Program-made: the position numbers and the translations under genes
Notes under the pieces: model-generated
The model's database searches: none
Seen by the model: only the letters and a program-made list of their open reading frames with translations
Told to the model about the DNA's origin: nothing
NCBI GenBank assembly: GCA_945861275.1
Contig: CAMATZ010000023.1
Coordinates: forward strand, 1-64,000
Direction: 5' to 3'
DNA from: Bordetella parapertussis
GTDB lineage: Bacteria; Pseudomonadota; Gammaproteobacteria; Burkholderiales; SG8-41
Length of the DNA: 64,000 nt
Shown: piece by piece, positions 53,965 to 63,022 of the stretch
How the letters are laid out: every line of letters starts with the position of its first letter
Numbering within the stretch: the first letter of the stretch is position 1

Positions 53965-55218
53965 TTATCGTCGATTCCCGGGCGCATCCGCGCGCCAGAT
54001 ATGTGCACGCCAGTACCAGCCGATGAGCGCGGTGCAGAGCAGCCCCGACACGCAATACAGCGTGGCCGTTACGCGGTAACCGTAATGGGCAATAAGCGGA
54101 CCCGCGATCAAGAGGCCGACTGGCACGCCGTAGATCATCAGCGTGCGCGTGCCCATGACGTGGCCGCGGTAACCCTCGCGGGTGGTGCGCAGGAGCATCG
54201 CCGACAGCGGCACCATGCTCATGCTTTGCGCACAGCCTGCGAGCATGATCATCGGTATGCCGGCGGTGAAACCCGGCATTTGCGCGAACAGCAGCGTCAT
54301 CGAATACCACACGGCACAAAAAATGATCATCATGCGCGCCGGCGGCAGCCGGTAGCCGATGCGGGACAGAATGATCGATCCCATCAGCGCGCCAAAGGCA
54401 AAACCCGCCGTGAGATAACTCAAACCGCGTTGATCGGTGTGGTACACATCCTTGGCGACATAAGGCAATAAAGTATTGGTCAATGGAAACGCCGTTACAT
54501 TCACCAGAAACGCAATCGCCATCGCCGCCAGCAGGTGCGGTGTGCGCCACACATAGACCATGCCGTCACGCAAATCGCCCAGTGCTGAAGCAGGCCGCGC
54601 ATCCTTTGCCGCTTGTGACACCGGCTTGCCCGACACCTTGAGGCTTAGCATCAGCGCACAGCCATAGAAGCACACGATCACCATGTAGGTGTGGGCCATG
54701 CCCAGCCACACCACCAGCGCAGCACCCGTCAACGCGCCCATCACACGCGCGGAATCCTGCGTGGTGCGCGAGACGCTGGTCGCGCTCATCAACTGCGCCG
54801 TGGGTATGGTCTCGCCCACCAGCGCATAGCGCAGCACCATATCCGCGGGCCGTACCACGCTCATCGCTGCGCCGATAAAAAACACGTGCAGCGGCATCAA
54901 TACGCCGCTCACTGCCAGCGTCATGGTAATGGCCGCGCACATGGTGAAGGCAAGCCGCAAGCCACAGTAGGTTTTCTTGTTGCCGATGCGCTGGCCGGTC
55001 ACGCCCAGCACGGGTGCGAACAGCGTGCCCAGATATTGCAGCGAACCAAACAGCGTCAGCATCACCACCGACTGCGTCTCGACGAGGATATACCACGCCA
55101 GGATGATGTTCTCCATCTCGATCGCCCACGAGGTCGCGAGATCACCCGGCCATTGAAAGCGAAAGCTCCTCACCGCGAATGGCGCGAGCGCTGACTGCGG
55201 CGGATTCGCAGCGCTCAT
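53965..55218 (-). CDS. MFS transporter (proton-driven exporter-like)
   Basis: 417-residue major facilitator with about twelve hydrophobic segments and a central charged loop (QAAKDARPASALGDLRDG). FLYALVGETIPTAQLMSATSVSRT and GVLMPLHVFFIGAAMSV resemble the 'DHA3-like' permease group with antiporter character. The substrate is not identifiable. It is flanked by an enoyl-CoA hydratase and a Bug receptor on the same strand. Confidence 0.9.
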   Translation of the reverse strand: MSAANPPQSALAPFAVRSFRFQWPGDLATSWAIEMENIILAWYILVETQSVVMLTLFGSLQYLGTLFAPVLGVTGQRIGNKKTYCGLRLAFTMCAAITMTLAVSGVLMPLHVFFIGAAMSVVRPADMVLRYALVGETIPTAQLMSATSVSRTTQDSARVMGALTGAALVVWLGMAHTYMVIVCFYGCALMLSLKVSGKPVSQAAKDARPASALGDLRDGMVYVWRTPHLLAAMAIAFLVNVTAFPLTNTLLPYVAKDVYHTDQRGLSYLTAGFAFGALMGSIILSRIGYRLPPARMMIIFCAVWYSMTLLFAQMPGFTAGIPMIMLAGCAQSMSMVPLSAMLLRTTREGYRGHVMGTRTLMIYGVPVGLLIAGPLIAHYGYRVTATLYCVSGLLCTALIGWYWRAHIWRADAPGNRR

Positions 55219-55273
55219 CGCGCACCTTCACACATGCGTGTATATGCAGGCATTTGTTTTTATGTGCTACTGC

Positions 55274-56299
55274 CTACTGAATTTTGATATTCGCCGCCTT
55301 CACCACATCGCGCCACATGGCGATTTCCCTGCTAATTTGCTCATGCAGCGCTTCAGGCGTGCCGCTCGCGGGTGATACGCCGTCGCCGCGCAAGCGCTCT
55401 TCCATGTCTTTGGCACGGAGGATTTTCGTGACTTCGCTGTTGATGCGCTCGACCACTGCGCGGGCTACGCCCTTGGGCCCGATCAACGCGTGCCAGTTGG
55501 ACACATCATAACCCGGCACACCGGCCTCGGCGATGGTGGGAATACCCGGCTCGGCGGCCAGGCGCGTGGCGGTGGTCACCGCCAGCGCGCGAATACGCCC
55601 CGCCTTCACCTGCGGCAATCCAGTCTGCGGCGTCGCGAACACCAGCGAAATCTGCCCGGCGATAAGTTCGGTCAGCGCCGGTGCGCCGCCTTTGTAAGGC
55701 ACGTGAATCATTTTGATGCCCGCCCTGTGCAGAAACTGCGCGTTCGCCAGATGCACTATCGTGCCCTGCCCGGCGGAACCATAAACGATTTGTTCGGGCC
55801 GCGCTTTGGCCAGCGCGATCAATTCGCGCAGCGTTTTTGCCGGCACTGAAGGATGCACCACGGCAACCAGCGGCCCCCGCGCCACCGGCACTATAGGCGT
55901 GAAATCATTAAGCGGATCGAACCTGAGATTATAAAGACTCGCATTGATCGCGTAACTCGGCGTAACGATATTGAAGGTGTAACCGTCGGGCGCCGCGCGG
56001 ATGCCAGCCTCTATGCCCAGCGTGCCACCAGCCCCGGCACGATTCTCGACGATGACTTGCTGCGCCAATGCTTCACCGAGTTTTTGCGCCAGCAGGCGCG
56101 TGATGAAATCGCTGCCGCCGCCGGCCGCCGAGGAGACAATGATGCGCACGGTTTTGGCGGGATAGGCCTGCGCCGATCCCTTCTGCAAGCTCGGAACAGG
56201 CTCGGTCGCAGGGGTTTGTGCGCTCGCCGAAAACGCCGCCAGCATGCCTGCCACGCAAATGGCCGCGCCTGAAACCTTCGCATTACCCTTGCCCCACAT
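55274..56299 (-). CDS. Bug-family tripartite tricarboxylate transporter receptor
   Basis: Periplasmic binding protein (341 aa). The signal peptide MLAAFSASAQ is followed by a linker (TPATEPVPSLQKGSAQ), then YPAKTVRIIVSSAAGGGSDF, AQQVIVENRAGAGGTLGIE, PDGYTFNIVTPSY, HVPYKGGAPALTELIAGQI. First of four adjacent Bug genes (55274-59516). It is divergent from the next one across 131 nt. Confidence 0.94.
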   Translation of the reverse strand: MWGKGNAKVSGAAICVAGMLAAFSASAQTPATEPVPSLQKGSAQAYPAKTVRIIVSSAAGGGSDFITRLLAQKLGEALAQQVIVENRAGAGGTLGIEAGIRAAPDGYTFNIVTPSYAINASLYNLRFDPLNDFTPIVPVARGPLVAVVHPSVPAKTLRELIALAKARPEQIVYGSAGQGTIVHLANAQFLHRAGIKMIHVPYKGGAPALTELIAGQISLVFATPQTGLPQVKAGRIRALAVTTATRLAAEPGIPTIAEAGVPGYDVSNWHALIGPKGVARAVVERINSEVTKILRAKDMEERLRGDGVSPASGTPEALHEQISREIAMWRDVVKAANIKIQ

Positions 56300-56430
56300 G
56301 GTTAAACCCCCTGTCGACTCCAGTCATGCCGCCGCTATCCTATTCTGCACGGCGGCGTGATTCAATCAATATCGCATGTAATTCACGCCGGCGCTATACT
56401 CCCGCCAACATTCATGGCTCACCTATCCAT

Positions 56431-57396
56431 ATGCTGCAGCTTCGTCTATTGATGCGCACTGCGCTCGCCAGCGTAGCGCTCATTTGCGGCGGTGTAGAGG
56501 CGGCGGATATTGCCTACCCCACACGTCCGGTGCGCATGCTGGTCGGCTTCACTCCCGGCGGCACCAGCGATGTGGTGGCGCGCATCATCAGCAAAAAACT
56601 TTCCGAAACCTGGGGCCAGCAGTTCGTGGTCGACAACCGCGCCGGCGCCGCAGGCATGCTCGCCACCGAACTCACCGCGCGCGCCAACCCGGATGGGCAC
56701 ACGCTGATATTTATTTCATCCACCTTCGCCATGCAACCCAGCACCACGCCCAATCTGCCGTACCATCCGCTACGCGACTTCACGCCGGTGACGCTGGCGG
56801 TGGCGTCACCCTACCTGCTGGTGGTGCATCCCGCAGTGGAAGCAAAGTCGGTCAGGGAGCTGATCGCACTGGCGAAAGCGAAACCCGGCCATCTGACCAG
56901 CGCAACCGCGGGACCGGGCAGCGCGATACACGTGGCCGCCGCGTTGTTCAACAGCATGGCTGGCATAGACATACTGCTGGTGCCCTACAAGGGTGCGGTG
57001 GGTATCACCGATTTAATCGCGGGACAGGTCAACATGTCGTTGACAGGCTTTGCCCAGACCATGCCGCATGTGAAGAGCGGACGTCTCAGAGTGCTGGGCA
57101 TTTCATCCGCGAGCCGTTCGCCCTTGCTGCCGGATACGCCGGCGATTGCCGAAGCGGGTGTGCCGGGTTTCGACGTGTCGATCTGGTACGGTGTGATCGC
57201 GCCGGCGAATCTGCCCAAGCCCGTACTCGCCAAGCTGCACGGTGGCGTGGCAAAAACACTGCACGCGCCCGACGTGCGTCAGGCGCTGACCGGTTTGAGT
57301 GTGGACATCATCGGCAACACACCGGAACAATTTGCCGCCATCATCCGCAGCGATCTCGACAAATGGATGCGGCTGGCCAGACAAACTCAGCAATAA
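56431..57396 (+). CDS. Bug-family tripartite tricarboxylate transporter receptor
   Basis: Periplasmic binding protein (321 aa), starting at ATG 56431 with a poor ribosome-binding site; signal peptide LRLLMRTALASVALICGGVEA. Mature: YPTRPVRMLVGFTPGGTSD, GQQFVVDNRAGAAGMLATE, PDGHTLIFISSTF, LVPYKGAVGITDLIAGQV. It lies between Bug genes on the opposite strand; convergent with the next one across 13 nt. Confidence 0.93.
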   Translation: MLQLRLLMRTALASVALICGGVEAADIAYPTRPVRMLVGFTPGGTSDVVARIISKKLSETWGQQFVVDNRAGAAGMLATELTARANPDGHTLIFISSTFAMQPSTTPNLPYHPLRDFTPVTLAVASPYLLVVHPAVEAKSVRELIALAKAKPGHLTSATAGPGSAIHVAAALFNSMAGIDILLVPYKGAVGITDLIAGQVNMSLTGFAQTMPHVKSGRLRVLGISSASRSPLLPDTPAIAEAGVPGFDVSIWYGVIAPANLPKPVLAKLHGGVAKTLHAPDVRQALTGLSVDIIGNTPEQFAAIIRSDLDKWMRLARQTQQ

Positions 57397-57409
57397 CGCT
57401 AATCATTTC

Positions 57410-58366
57410 TCAATCCTGCGGTATGTTGGTTTCACGGATGATGCGCGTCCAGGCCTGAAATTGTTCTTTGGTATACGCAGCCATTTCCGCCGACGTCGTG
57501 GTCTGCACTTCGATGCCTTGGCGTCCGATTTGCTCGCGTATGTCCGTGCGCGACAGCACCGCGTTTAGATCGCGCGATAGCCTCGCAACCACATCACGGC
57601 TCAATCCCGCGGGACCGAACAAACCTGTCCACGGCGTGATCGAAACGCCCGGCATGCCCGCCTCGGCGATGGTCGGCACTTCAGGCACCATCACGCTGCG
57701 CTTGGGCAGCAGCACCGCCAGCATGCGCAGCCGGCCCTCGCGCGCCTGCGCCAGCGCCGGGATCGGCGCCATAAACGCAAACTGTATGCGCCCGCCGATC
57801 AAGTCGGTGGTGGTCGGCGCATCGCCTTTGTAGGGAATATGGGCAACGTCCAGCTTCGCCAGCAACTTGAACTGCGCGGTCGCTACAATCGACGCAGTAT
57901 TGCCAGTGCCATAGTTGAACTTGCCCGGATTGGCGCGCGCATAGTCGATCAGTTCAGCGAGCGTTTTCGCGGGAATGGTAGGCGACACGAACAGGAAAAA
58001 AGTAGGGTAGCCGAACAATCCGATAGCCGTGAAATCCTTTACCGGATCGTACGGCGGGATTTTACGTAACGCAGGCGCTGCTGACAGCGGCGTGTTGCTG
58101 CCGAAAAACAGCGTGTGTCCATCGGGCGCGGCCTTGATCACGATACCGCCAGCCAGCGCGCCGTCCGCGCCGGCACGATTATCCACCAGCCACTGCTGAC
58201 CCATCGCCAGCGTCATCTGCGCGGCGATGATGCGTGCCGCGCCGTCCGCCGTTCCGCCCGGCGGGAACGGCACGATGAAACGGATCGGGCGGGATGGATA
58301 TTGCGCAGCCGCTATTTGTGTTAGAGCGAATGACAGGAGTGCTGTGACTACGTAAACAAGCTTCAT
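57410..58366 (-). CDS. Bug-family tripartite tricarboxylate transporter receptor
   Basis: Periplasmic binding protein (318 aa). Signal peptide to LTQIAAAQ, then YPSRPIRFIVPFPPGGTADG, GQQWLVDNRAGADGALAGG, PDGHTLFFGSNTPLS, HIPYKGDAPTTTDLIGGRI. AGAGGAGAA precedes ATG 58366. Its pattern (NTPLSAAPALRKIPPYDP) resembles the Bug protein at 25266. Confidence 0.94.
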   Translation of the reverse strand: MKLVYVVTALLSFALTQIAAAQYPSRPIRFIVPFPPGGTADGAARIIAAQMTLAMGQQWLVDNRAGADGALAGGIVIKAAPDGHTLFFGSNTPLSAAPALRKIPPYDPVKDFTAIGLFGYPTFFLFVSPTIPAKTLAELIDYARANPGKFNYGTGNTASIVATAQFKLLAKLDVAHIPYKGDAPTTTDLIGGRIQFAFMAPIPALAQAREGRLRMLAVLLPKRSVMVPEVPTIAEAGMPGVSITPWTGLFGPAGLSRDVVARLSRDLNAVLSRTDIREQIGRQGIEVQTTTSAEMAAYTKEQFQAWTRIIRETNIPQD

Positions 58367-58422
58367 TGCGTTCTCCTCTGGCGTGATGACACTTATTTTT
58401 CACTGGCGCATGCTGCGATATC

Positions 58423-58501
58423 TTGTAGGGCGAGAGGAGCAAAGCGTATCCCGCCGGCTGTATCGTGCATTCATCAGAGGCGGGATACTCCCGCCCTACA
58501 A
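58423..58501. repeat. Intergenic nested inverted repeat
   Basis: TTGTAGGGCG (58423-58432) pairs with CGCCCTACAA (58492-58501), and inside GTATCCCGCC (58446-58455) pairs with GGCGGGATAC (58479-58488). This is a common dispersed palindrome type, located between two co-directional Bug genes. Confidence 0.65.
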
Positions 58502-58541
58502 CTCTGCGTTTCTTCGTCGGCAAAAACGTTTTTCCTTCACC

Positions 58542-59516
58542 TCAATCGATGCGCGCACCCGACTCCTTGATTACTTTCGCCCACTTCGACACTTCAATTT
58601 TGATGTAAGCCGTGAACTGCTCGGCGCTATTGTTGACCGGATCAAAGCCCAGCGCCGACAGCCGCTCCCTCGAATCGGGCGCCGTGACAATCGCGCTGAT
58701 GCTGCGGTTGAGTTTATCGACGATGGCCTTGGGCGTGCCCGCCGGCGCGAAGTACGCAATCCAGGTGTAATCCTCGTAGCCGGGAAAACCTTGTTCCGCC
58801 ACGGTCCCGACCTCAGGCAGCGACGGCATGCGCTGCGGGCTGGTCACCGCGACGGCGCGTACTTTTCCGGACTTTATCATCGGCACCGACGGCGGCATCG
58901 CCGTCAATCCGATCGGCACCTGACCCGACGCGGTAGCGAGTACCGCGGGCGTCGCGCCGTTATAGGGCACGTGCTGGATATCGAGGCCGGCCAAAAGTTT
59001 GAGCAGCCTTTCGCCGGTGAGGTGCGGCGTGCTGCCGGCGCCGGCCGAGCCATATTGCAATTTTTGTTTTTTGCCGAGCGCGATCAGTTCCGTGAGATTT
59101 TTCGCCGGTGTCGAGGGCGTGACGAAGATGATGTTGGGGGTGGTGCCGGCATTGATGATGGGCGCGAAATCCTTGAATGCGTTGTAGCCGGGCTCCTTGT
59201 ACAGGCTGTACGCGGCGGCATACTGGCTGCTGTTGCAAAGCAATGTGTGGCCATCGGGCGTGGCGCTGACGGCAATGCGGGTGGCGAGTGTGCCGCCCGC
59301 GCCGGCGCGATTATCGATCACCACGGATTGGCCGAGCTGCTCCGACAGTTTTTGCCCCACCAGGCGTGACATGACGTCAATCGGCCCGCCCGTAGGACCC
59401 GCCGCCAGTATGCGTATGGTTTTAGTGGGCCAGGCGCCGGCGGCAAAACTGGACGTGCTGCACAGTGCGGTCGCGGCCATTGTAGCCATTGCAACAGGTA
59501 GCCATTTCGCGTGCAT
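58542..59516 (-). CDS. Bug-family tripartite tricarboxylate transporter receptor
   Basis: Periplasmic binding protein (324 aa). Signal peptide with cleavage after TSSFAAG, then WPTKTIRILAAGPTGGPIDV, GQSVVIDNRAGAGGTLATR, PDGHTLLCNSSQY, HVPYNGATPAVLATASGQV. The PTGGPID loop and the N in VPYNG set it apart from the others here. CCGGAGAG precedes ATG 59516. It lies 57 nt downstream of the HpaI-like gene on the same strand. Confidence 0.94.
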   Translation of the reverse strand: MHAKWLPVAMATMAATALCSTSSFAAGAWPTKTIRILAAGPTGGPIDVMSRLVGQKLSEQLGQSVVIDNRAGAGGTLATRIAVSATPDGHTLLCNSSQYAAAYSLYKEPGYNAFKDFAPIINAGTTPNIIFVTPSTPAKNLTELIALGKKQKLQYGSAGAGSTPHLTGERLLKLLAGLDIQHVPYNGATPAVLATASGQVPIGLTAMPPSVPMIKSGKVRAVAVTSPQRMPSLPEVGTVAEQGFPGYEDYTWIAYFAPAGTPKAIVDKLNRSISAIVTAPDSRERLSALGFDPVNNSAEQFTAYIKIEVSKWAKVIKESGARID

Positions 59517-59573
59517 GAGTTATTCTCTCCGGTGATGGTTGTGTTCAACTGTGGTTAACTGGTTTTCGCGTTT

Positions 59574-60368
59574 TTACCCCAGCGCAGTGCGCAATTCACC
59601 GGTAACGCGCGACCCTTCCGCAAGTATGAAGGCGATCTCGCTGTTGGTGGTGATAAAGCGCATGCCTTTGCGGATGAATTCCACCTGGCGCGCGAGGTTG
59701 CGGTCGCCCCCCGCCCCGGGGACCTTGCCGTGTTTCTTGCAGGCCGCGATCACCTTATCCAGCGCGGCCACATGTTCGGCGCTGCCGAATGTACCGGGCT
59801 TGCCCATCGCGGTGAGCAGATCATTAGAGCCGACGTGAATCACATCCACGCCTTCCACCGCGCAGATGGCGTCAAGGTTGTCCATCGCCTCCGGCGTTTC
59901 GATCATGCACACCACCAGCGTGTTGTCCTGCAGCGCCGCCACCAGCTCACCCATCGGCGCGGCGCGATAATGAAGTATGGTATAGGCGCCGGCGACCGAA
60001 CGCGTGCCCACCGGCGGAAATTTCGCCCGCGCCACCGCGCGCCGCGCCTGATCCGCTGTATTGATATCGGGGAAGACTATGCCAACCACACCGTTGTCGA
60101 GCAGCGCCTGCGTGTTCGGATCGTCGCAACTGCTCACGCGCACCAGCGGCGCAATGCCCATGCCGTTGGCGGCCATGGCCATATGCCCGATGGTTTCGAC
60201 GTTATACAGCGCATGCTGCCCGTCGATAAAGATGAAATCGTGCCCGGTAGTTTTGGCGATGCCCGCGATATCGCCGGAGCGCGCCAGGCGCACATTCATG
60301 CCGAGCGCGATTTTGTCCTGCTTGAATAATTCTTTGATGGGGTTGGGTAGGGATACGGGGGACGCCAC
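59574..60368 (-). CDS. HpcH/HpaI-family aldolase
   Basis: Class II metal-dependent aldolase or citrate-lyase-beta-like protein (264 aa), cleaving 2-keto-hydroxy acids to pyruvate and an aldehyde. GHDFIFIDGQHALYNVE holds the catalytic His/Asp region, CMIETPEAMDNLDAI the metal-binding glutamate, and VIHVGSNDLLTAMG the metal-binding Asp. The GTG at 60368 has CAGGAGAACAAC in front and is preferred to upstream codons. Between a Bug receptor and an FMN dehydrogenase, suggesting hydroxy-acid degradation. Confidence 0.92.
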   Translation of the reverse strand: MASPVSLPNPIKELFKQDKIALGMNVRLARSGDIAGIAKTTGHDFIFIDGQHALYNVETIGHMAMAANGMGIAPLVRVSSCDDPNTQALLDNGVVGIVFPDINTADQARRAVARAKFPPVGTRSVAGAYTILHYRAAPMGELVAALQDNTLVVCMIETPEAMDNLDAICAVEGVDVIHVGSNDLLTAMGKPGTFGSAEHVAALDKVIAACKKHGKVPGAGGDRNLARQVEFIRKGMRFITTNSEIAFILAEGSRVTGELRTALG

Positions 60369-60390
60369 GTTGTTCTCCTGAGCTTTAAAT

Positions 60391-61659
60391 TCAAAACTTC
60401 CGCACAAAATTCGGATTGAGATCCTTGATCGAACGCGCACCGCATTGCTGCATCACGGCCCGCGTTTCTATGCGCAGCAGTTCGAGCACGCGCTCGACAC
60501 CGGCCTGACCGAACGCACCCAGGCCCCACAGATACGGCCGCCCGATGCACACGGCGCGAGCGCCCATCGCCAGCGCCTTCACCACATCGGCGCCGCGGCG
60601 GAATCCGCTATCGACCAGCACCGGCAGGCGCCCTTTCACCGCTTCGATCACTTCGGGCAACGCATCGATGGCGCCGCGGCCGCTGTCTTCGCCGCGCCCG
60701 CCGTGGTTGGATACGATGATGCCATCGACGCCGTGCTGCACTGCAGCCGCTGCGTCTTCGGCGGTGAGGATGCCTTTCAATACTATCTTCATGCTGGTGG
60801 TGTCGCGCAGCCGCTTGACGAAATCCCAGGTCATGTTGTTGGACTGCATGCTGGCCACCTTGGATAAATCGATGCCGGCGTAATTGGGCCTGCGGTCGCG
60901 GTCCCCGCCGCTGCCCCCGCCGCCCGACGGCGAACTGTGGCACTGCCGGCAATCGCGCGTGTCCGTGGCACGCAACCTGAACAGCGTCTCCTGATTACGG
61001 CCACCGACGCGGTCCACCGTCACCGCCACCACCGGCGCGCCCGCGGATTCCGCGCGTTTCACCAGCGCGCGCGCAACCTCCCAACTCGATGTCGCGTAGA
61101 GCTGAAACCACACCGGCCCGCCGCGTGCCTCGATTGCATCATCAATCGATGTGGTAGCCCCGGACGCCAGCATTTCCAGATGATTGCCCACCCGGGCCGC
61201 GCGCGCGACCGCCATTTCGCCGTCTGCGTGATAGGCCTTGTTACCACCGGTGGGCGCGATGCAAATCGGCGACGCGTAGGTGGTGCCAAAAATTTCCATG
61301 CTCATATCCATCTTTGACACGTCGTTCAAGCGGCGCGGCCGCAGGTAATACTTGAGAAACGCTTCGCGATTGGCGCGCAAAGTCACCTCGTCATCCACAC
61401 CCGACGCCATGTAACCAAAATGCGCGGGCGGCACGTTCTTGCGGCAGGCCAGCTCAAAATCAAAAACGTTGATCGCCTCTTTGGGATTGCTAATGACTTT
61501 CTGCGGCGACAGCGATCCCCACATCAGCGGGTCGGGCGAGCGCGTGGTGGGCACCGCCTCCGCTGCGATAGCAGCGAAGCCGGGAGATGCCAGCAAGGGG
61601 CTCGCGGACATCCATTTCAAAAATTGGCGGCGATTGGCGGCGGTGTCGTTCGGTAACAT
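60391..61659 (-). CDS. Tat-exported FMN-dependent alpha-hydroxy-acid dehydrogenase with CxxCH
   Basis: 422 residues. The N-terminus NRRQFLKWMSASPLLASPGFAAIAAEA is a twin-arginine signal, so the folded flavoprotein should be periplasmic. FMN-barrel landmarks are ASPICIAPTGGN, MLASGATTSIDDA, VTVDRVGGRNQET, KIVLKGILTAEDA, the catalytic His-Gly-Gly-Arg in VSNHGGRGED, and VLVDSGFRRGADVVKALAMGA. An unusual insertion carries C237-RQ-C240-H241 (TRDCRQCHSSPSGGGG), a potential c-haem site, suggesting a lactate-type dehydrogenase wired to cytochrome c. GGGGGAG precedes ATG 61659. Confidence 0.93.
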   Translation of the reverse strand: MLPNDTAANRRQFLKWMSASPLLASPGFAAIAAEAVPTTRSPDPLMWGSLSPQKVISNPKEAINVFDFELACRKNVPPAHFGYMASGVDDEVTLRANREAFLKYYLRPRRLNDVSKMDMSMEIFGTTYASPICIAPTGGNKAYHADGEMAVARAARVGNHLEMLASGATTSIDDAIEARGGPVWFQLYATSSWEVARALVKRAESAGAPVVAVTVDRVGGRNQETLFRLRATDTRDCRQCHSSPSGGGGSGGDRDRRPNYAGIDLSKVASMQSNNMTWDFVKRLRDTTSMKIVLKGILTAEDAAAAVQHGVDGIIVSNHGGRGEDSGRGAIDALPEVIEAVKGRLPVLVDSGFRRGADVVKALAMGARAVCIGRPYLWGLGAFGQAGVERVLELLRIETRAVMQQCGARSIKDLNPNFVRKF

Positions 61660-61990
61660 GTGGATTCTCCCCCTTTAAACATTATTCGTTCGACTTTTGA
61701 GTGGGTCAATACCAACCCTGTCATTCCCGCGCAGGCGGGAATCCATACGGTGGTGCAAATAGCGAAAGTGTTATGGGTTCCCGCCTGCGCGGGAACGGCA
61801 GAATAAGTTTTTCAATTCTTGAATACCAAGATTAGATTTCTGTCGATACCCACTGAAAAATCCGATGAACTTCTAATACTCAACAGAGAATCCGCCTGTT
61901 GGGTGGCAGAGTCAAGCATCGACGCCATGCCACGCCACTAAGGGAGCGAAACTGGCACAATCATGGCCTTCGCATCGTTGGGTAAACACC
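61660..61990. repeat. Intergenic region with paired REP-like hairpins
   Basis: No gene is seen. Two hairpins of the widespread CCCGCGCAGGCGGG type lie in inverted orientation: TTCCCGCGCAGGCGGGAA (61724-61741) and GTTCCCGCCTGCGCGGGAAC (61777-61796). The rest, up to the PanE-like start at 61991, is A+T-richer and presumably holds the promoter of that gene. Confidence 0.75.
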
Positions 61991-63022
61991 ATGAACAAAA
62001 AAATCGCGGTTCTGGGGTGCGGCGCCATCGGCAGCAGCGTCAGCGCCGATCTAACGCAAGCCGGTTACGACATCACCGTCATCGATCAATGGCCCGCGCA
62101 GGTCGAGAAACTCAAGGCCGACGGCCTTGAAATCACGATGCCGGATGGCGTAGTCAAAACACCGATCCGCGCCCTGCATCTGTGCGAGCTCTCGTCCGCT
62201 CGTCTTGAATTCGACATCGTATTGATGGCGGTGAAATCCAACGACCACCGCTGGCTGGCGGAATTCATCAAGCCGTATCTGAAAAGCGACGGCATGTTCG
62301 TCGCCATCCAAAACGGCTTCAACGATGATTCCATAGCTTCGATCATTGGCAAACAACGTGTGATCGGCTGCGTGGTCGAACTGTCGGCGGAAATCTTCAA
62401 TCCGGGATTCGTCAAGCGCAATACCACGCATCAGACGACGTGGTTTTCAGTGGGCGAACTGGATGGATTTTTCACCGAGCGGGTGAAGGAGATTCAATCC
62501 ATTTTGAATCACGTCGGCCGCTGTGACGTGACCAACACCATCTACAGCGCGAAGTGGACCAAGCTCATCGCCAACAGCATGACCATGGGGCCGTTCGGCC
62601 TGCTCGGCCTGGGCAACTCCGAAGCCGCGCACCTGCCCGGCATGTTCGATCTCTCGGTGCAAATCGGCAAGGAATCGGTGGCGGTGGGTGAAGCGCTGGG
62701 TTATCGCATGGAGCCGATCTTTGGACTGCGCGCCGATGAGTTTGCAGGCACCAGCGATGAAAATCTGGTGACCGCGATGAAAACACTGCTCGGTCATGTC
62801 AGCCGCGGCCGCACCGCCCCGATACACGACCACATGAAAGGGCGCACCAGCGAAATGGCATACATCAGCGGCTTGGTGGCGCGCAAAGGCAGGGAACTCG
62901 GCATAGCGGTGACGGGCAACGCTGCGGTTGCCGAAATCGACCGCCAGATCAATCGCGGCGAGATCAGGATGGAGCGGTCGAATTTTGAATTGTTAAAGCA
63001 GAGGGTCAACAAGCAGGCTTGA
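61991..63022 (+). CDS. Ketopantoate reductase (PanE/ApbA)-family oxidoreductase
   Basis: 343-residue NADP-dependent reductase-fold protein: IAVLGCGAIGSSVSADLTQAGYDITVID (Rossmann start), DIVLMAVKSNDHRWLAEFIKPYL, and the catalytic-lysine segment in SAKWTKLIANSMTMGPFGLLG. Whether it makes pantoate or acts on another 2-keto acid is not determined: homologues near catabolic genes are often not pantothenate enzymes. Convergent with the amidase gene; the stops overlap by 17 nt. Confidence 0.92.
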   Translation: MNKKIAVLGCGAIGSSVSADLTQAGYDITVIDQWPAQVEKLKADGLEITMPDGVVKTPIRALHLCELSSARLEFDIVLMAVKSNDHRWLAEFIKPYLKSDGMFVAIQNGFNDDSIASIIGKQRVIGCVVELSAEIFNPGFVKRNTTHQTTWFSVGELDGFFTERVKEIQSILNHVGRCDVTNTIYSAKWTKLIANSMTMGPFGLLGLGNSEAAHLPGMFDLSVQIGKESVAVGEALGYRMEPIFGLRADEFAGTSDENLVTAMKTLLGHVSRGRTAPIHDHMKGRTSEMAYISGLVARKGRELGIAVTGNAAVAEIDRQINRGEIRMERSNFELLKQRVNKQA

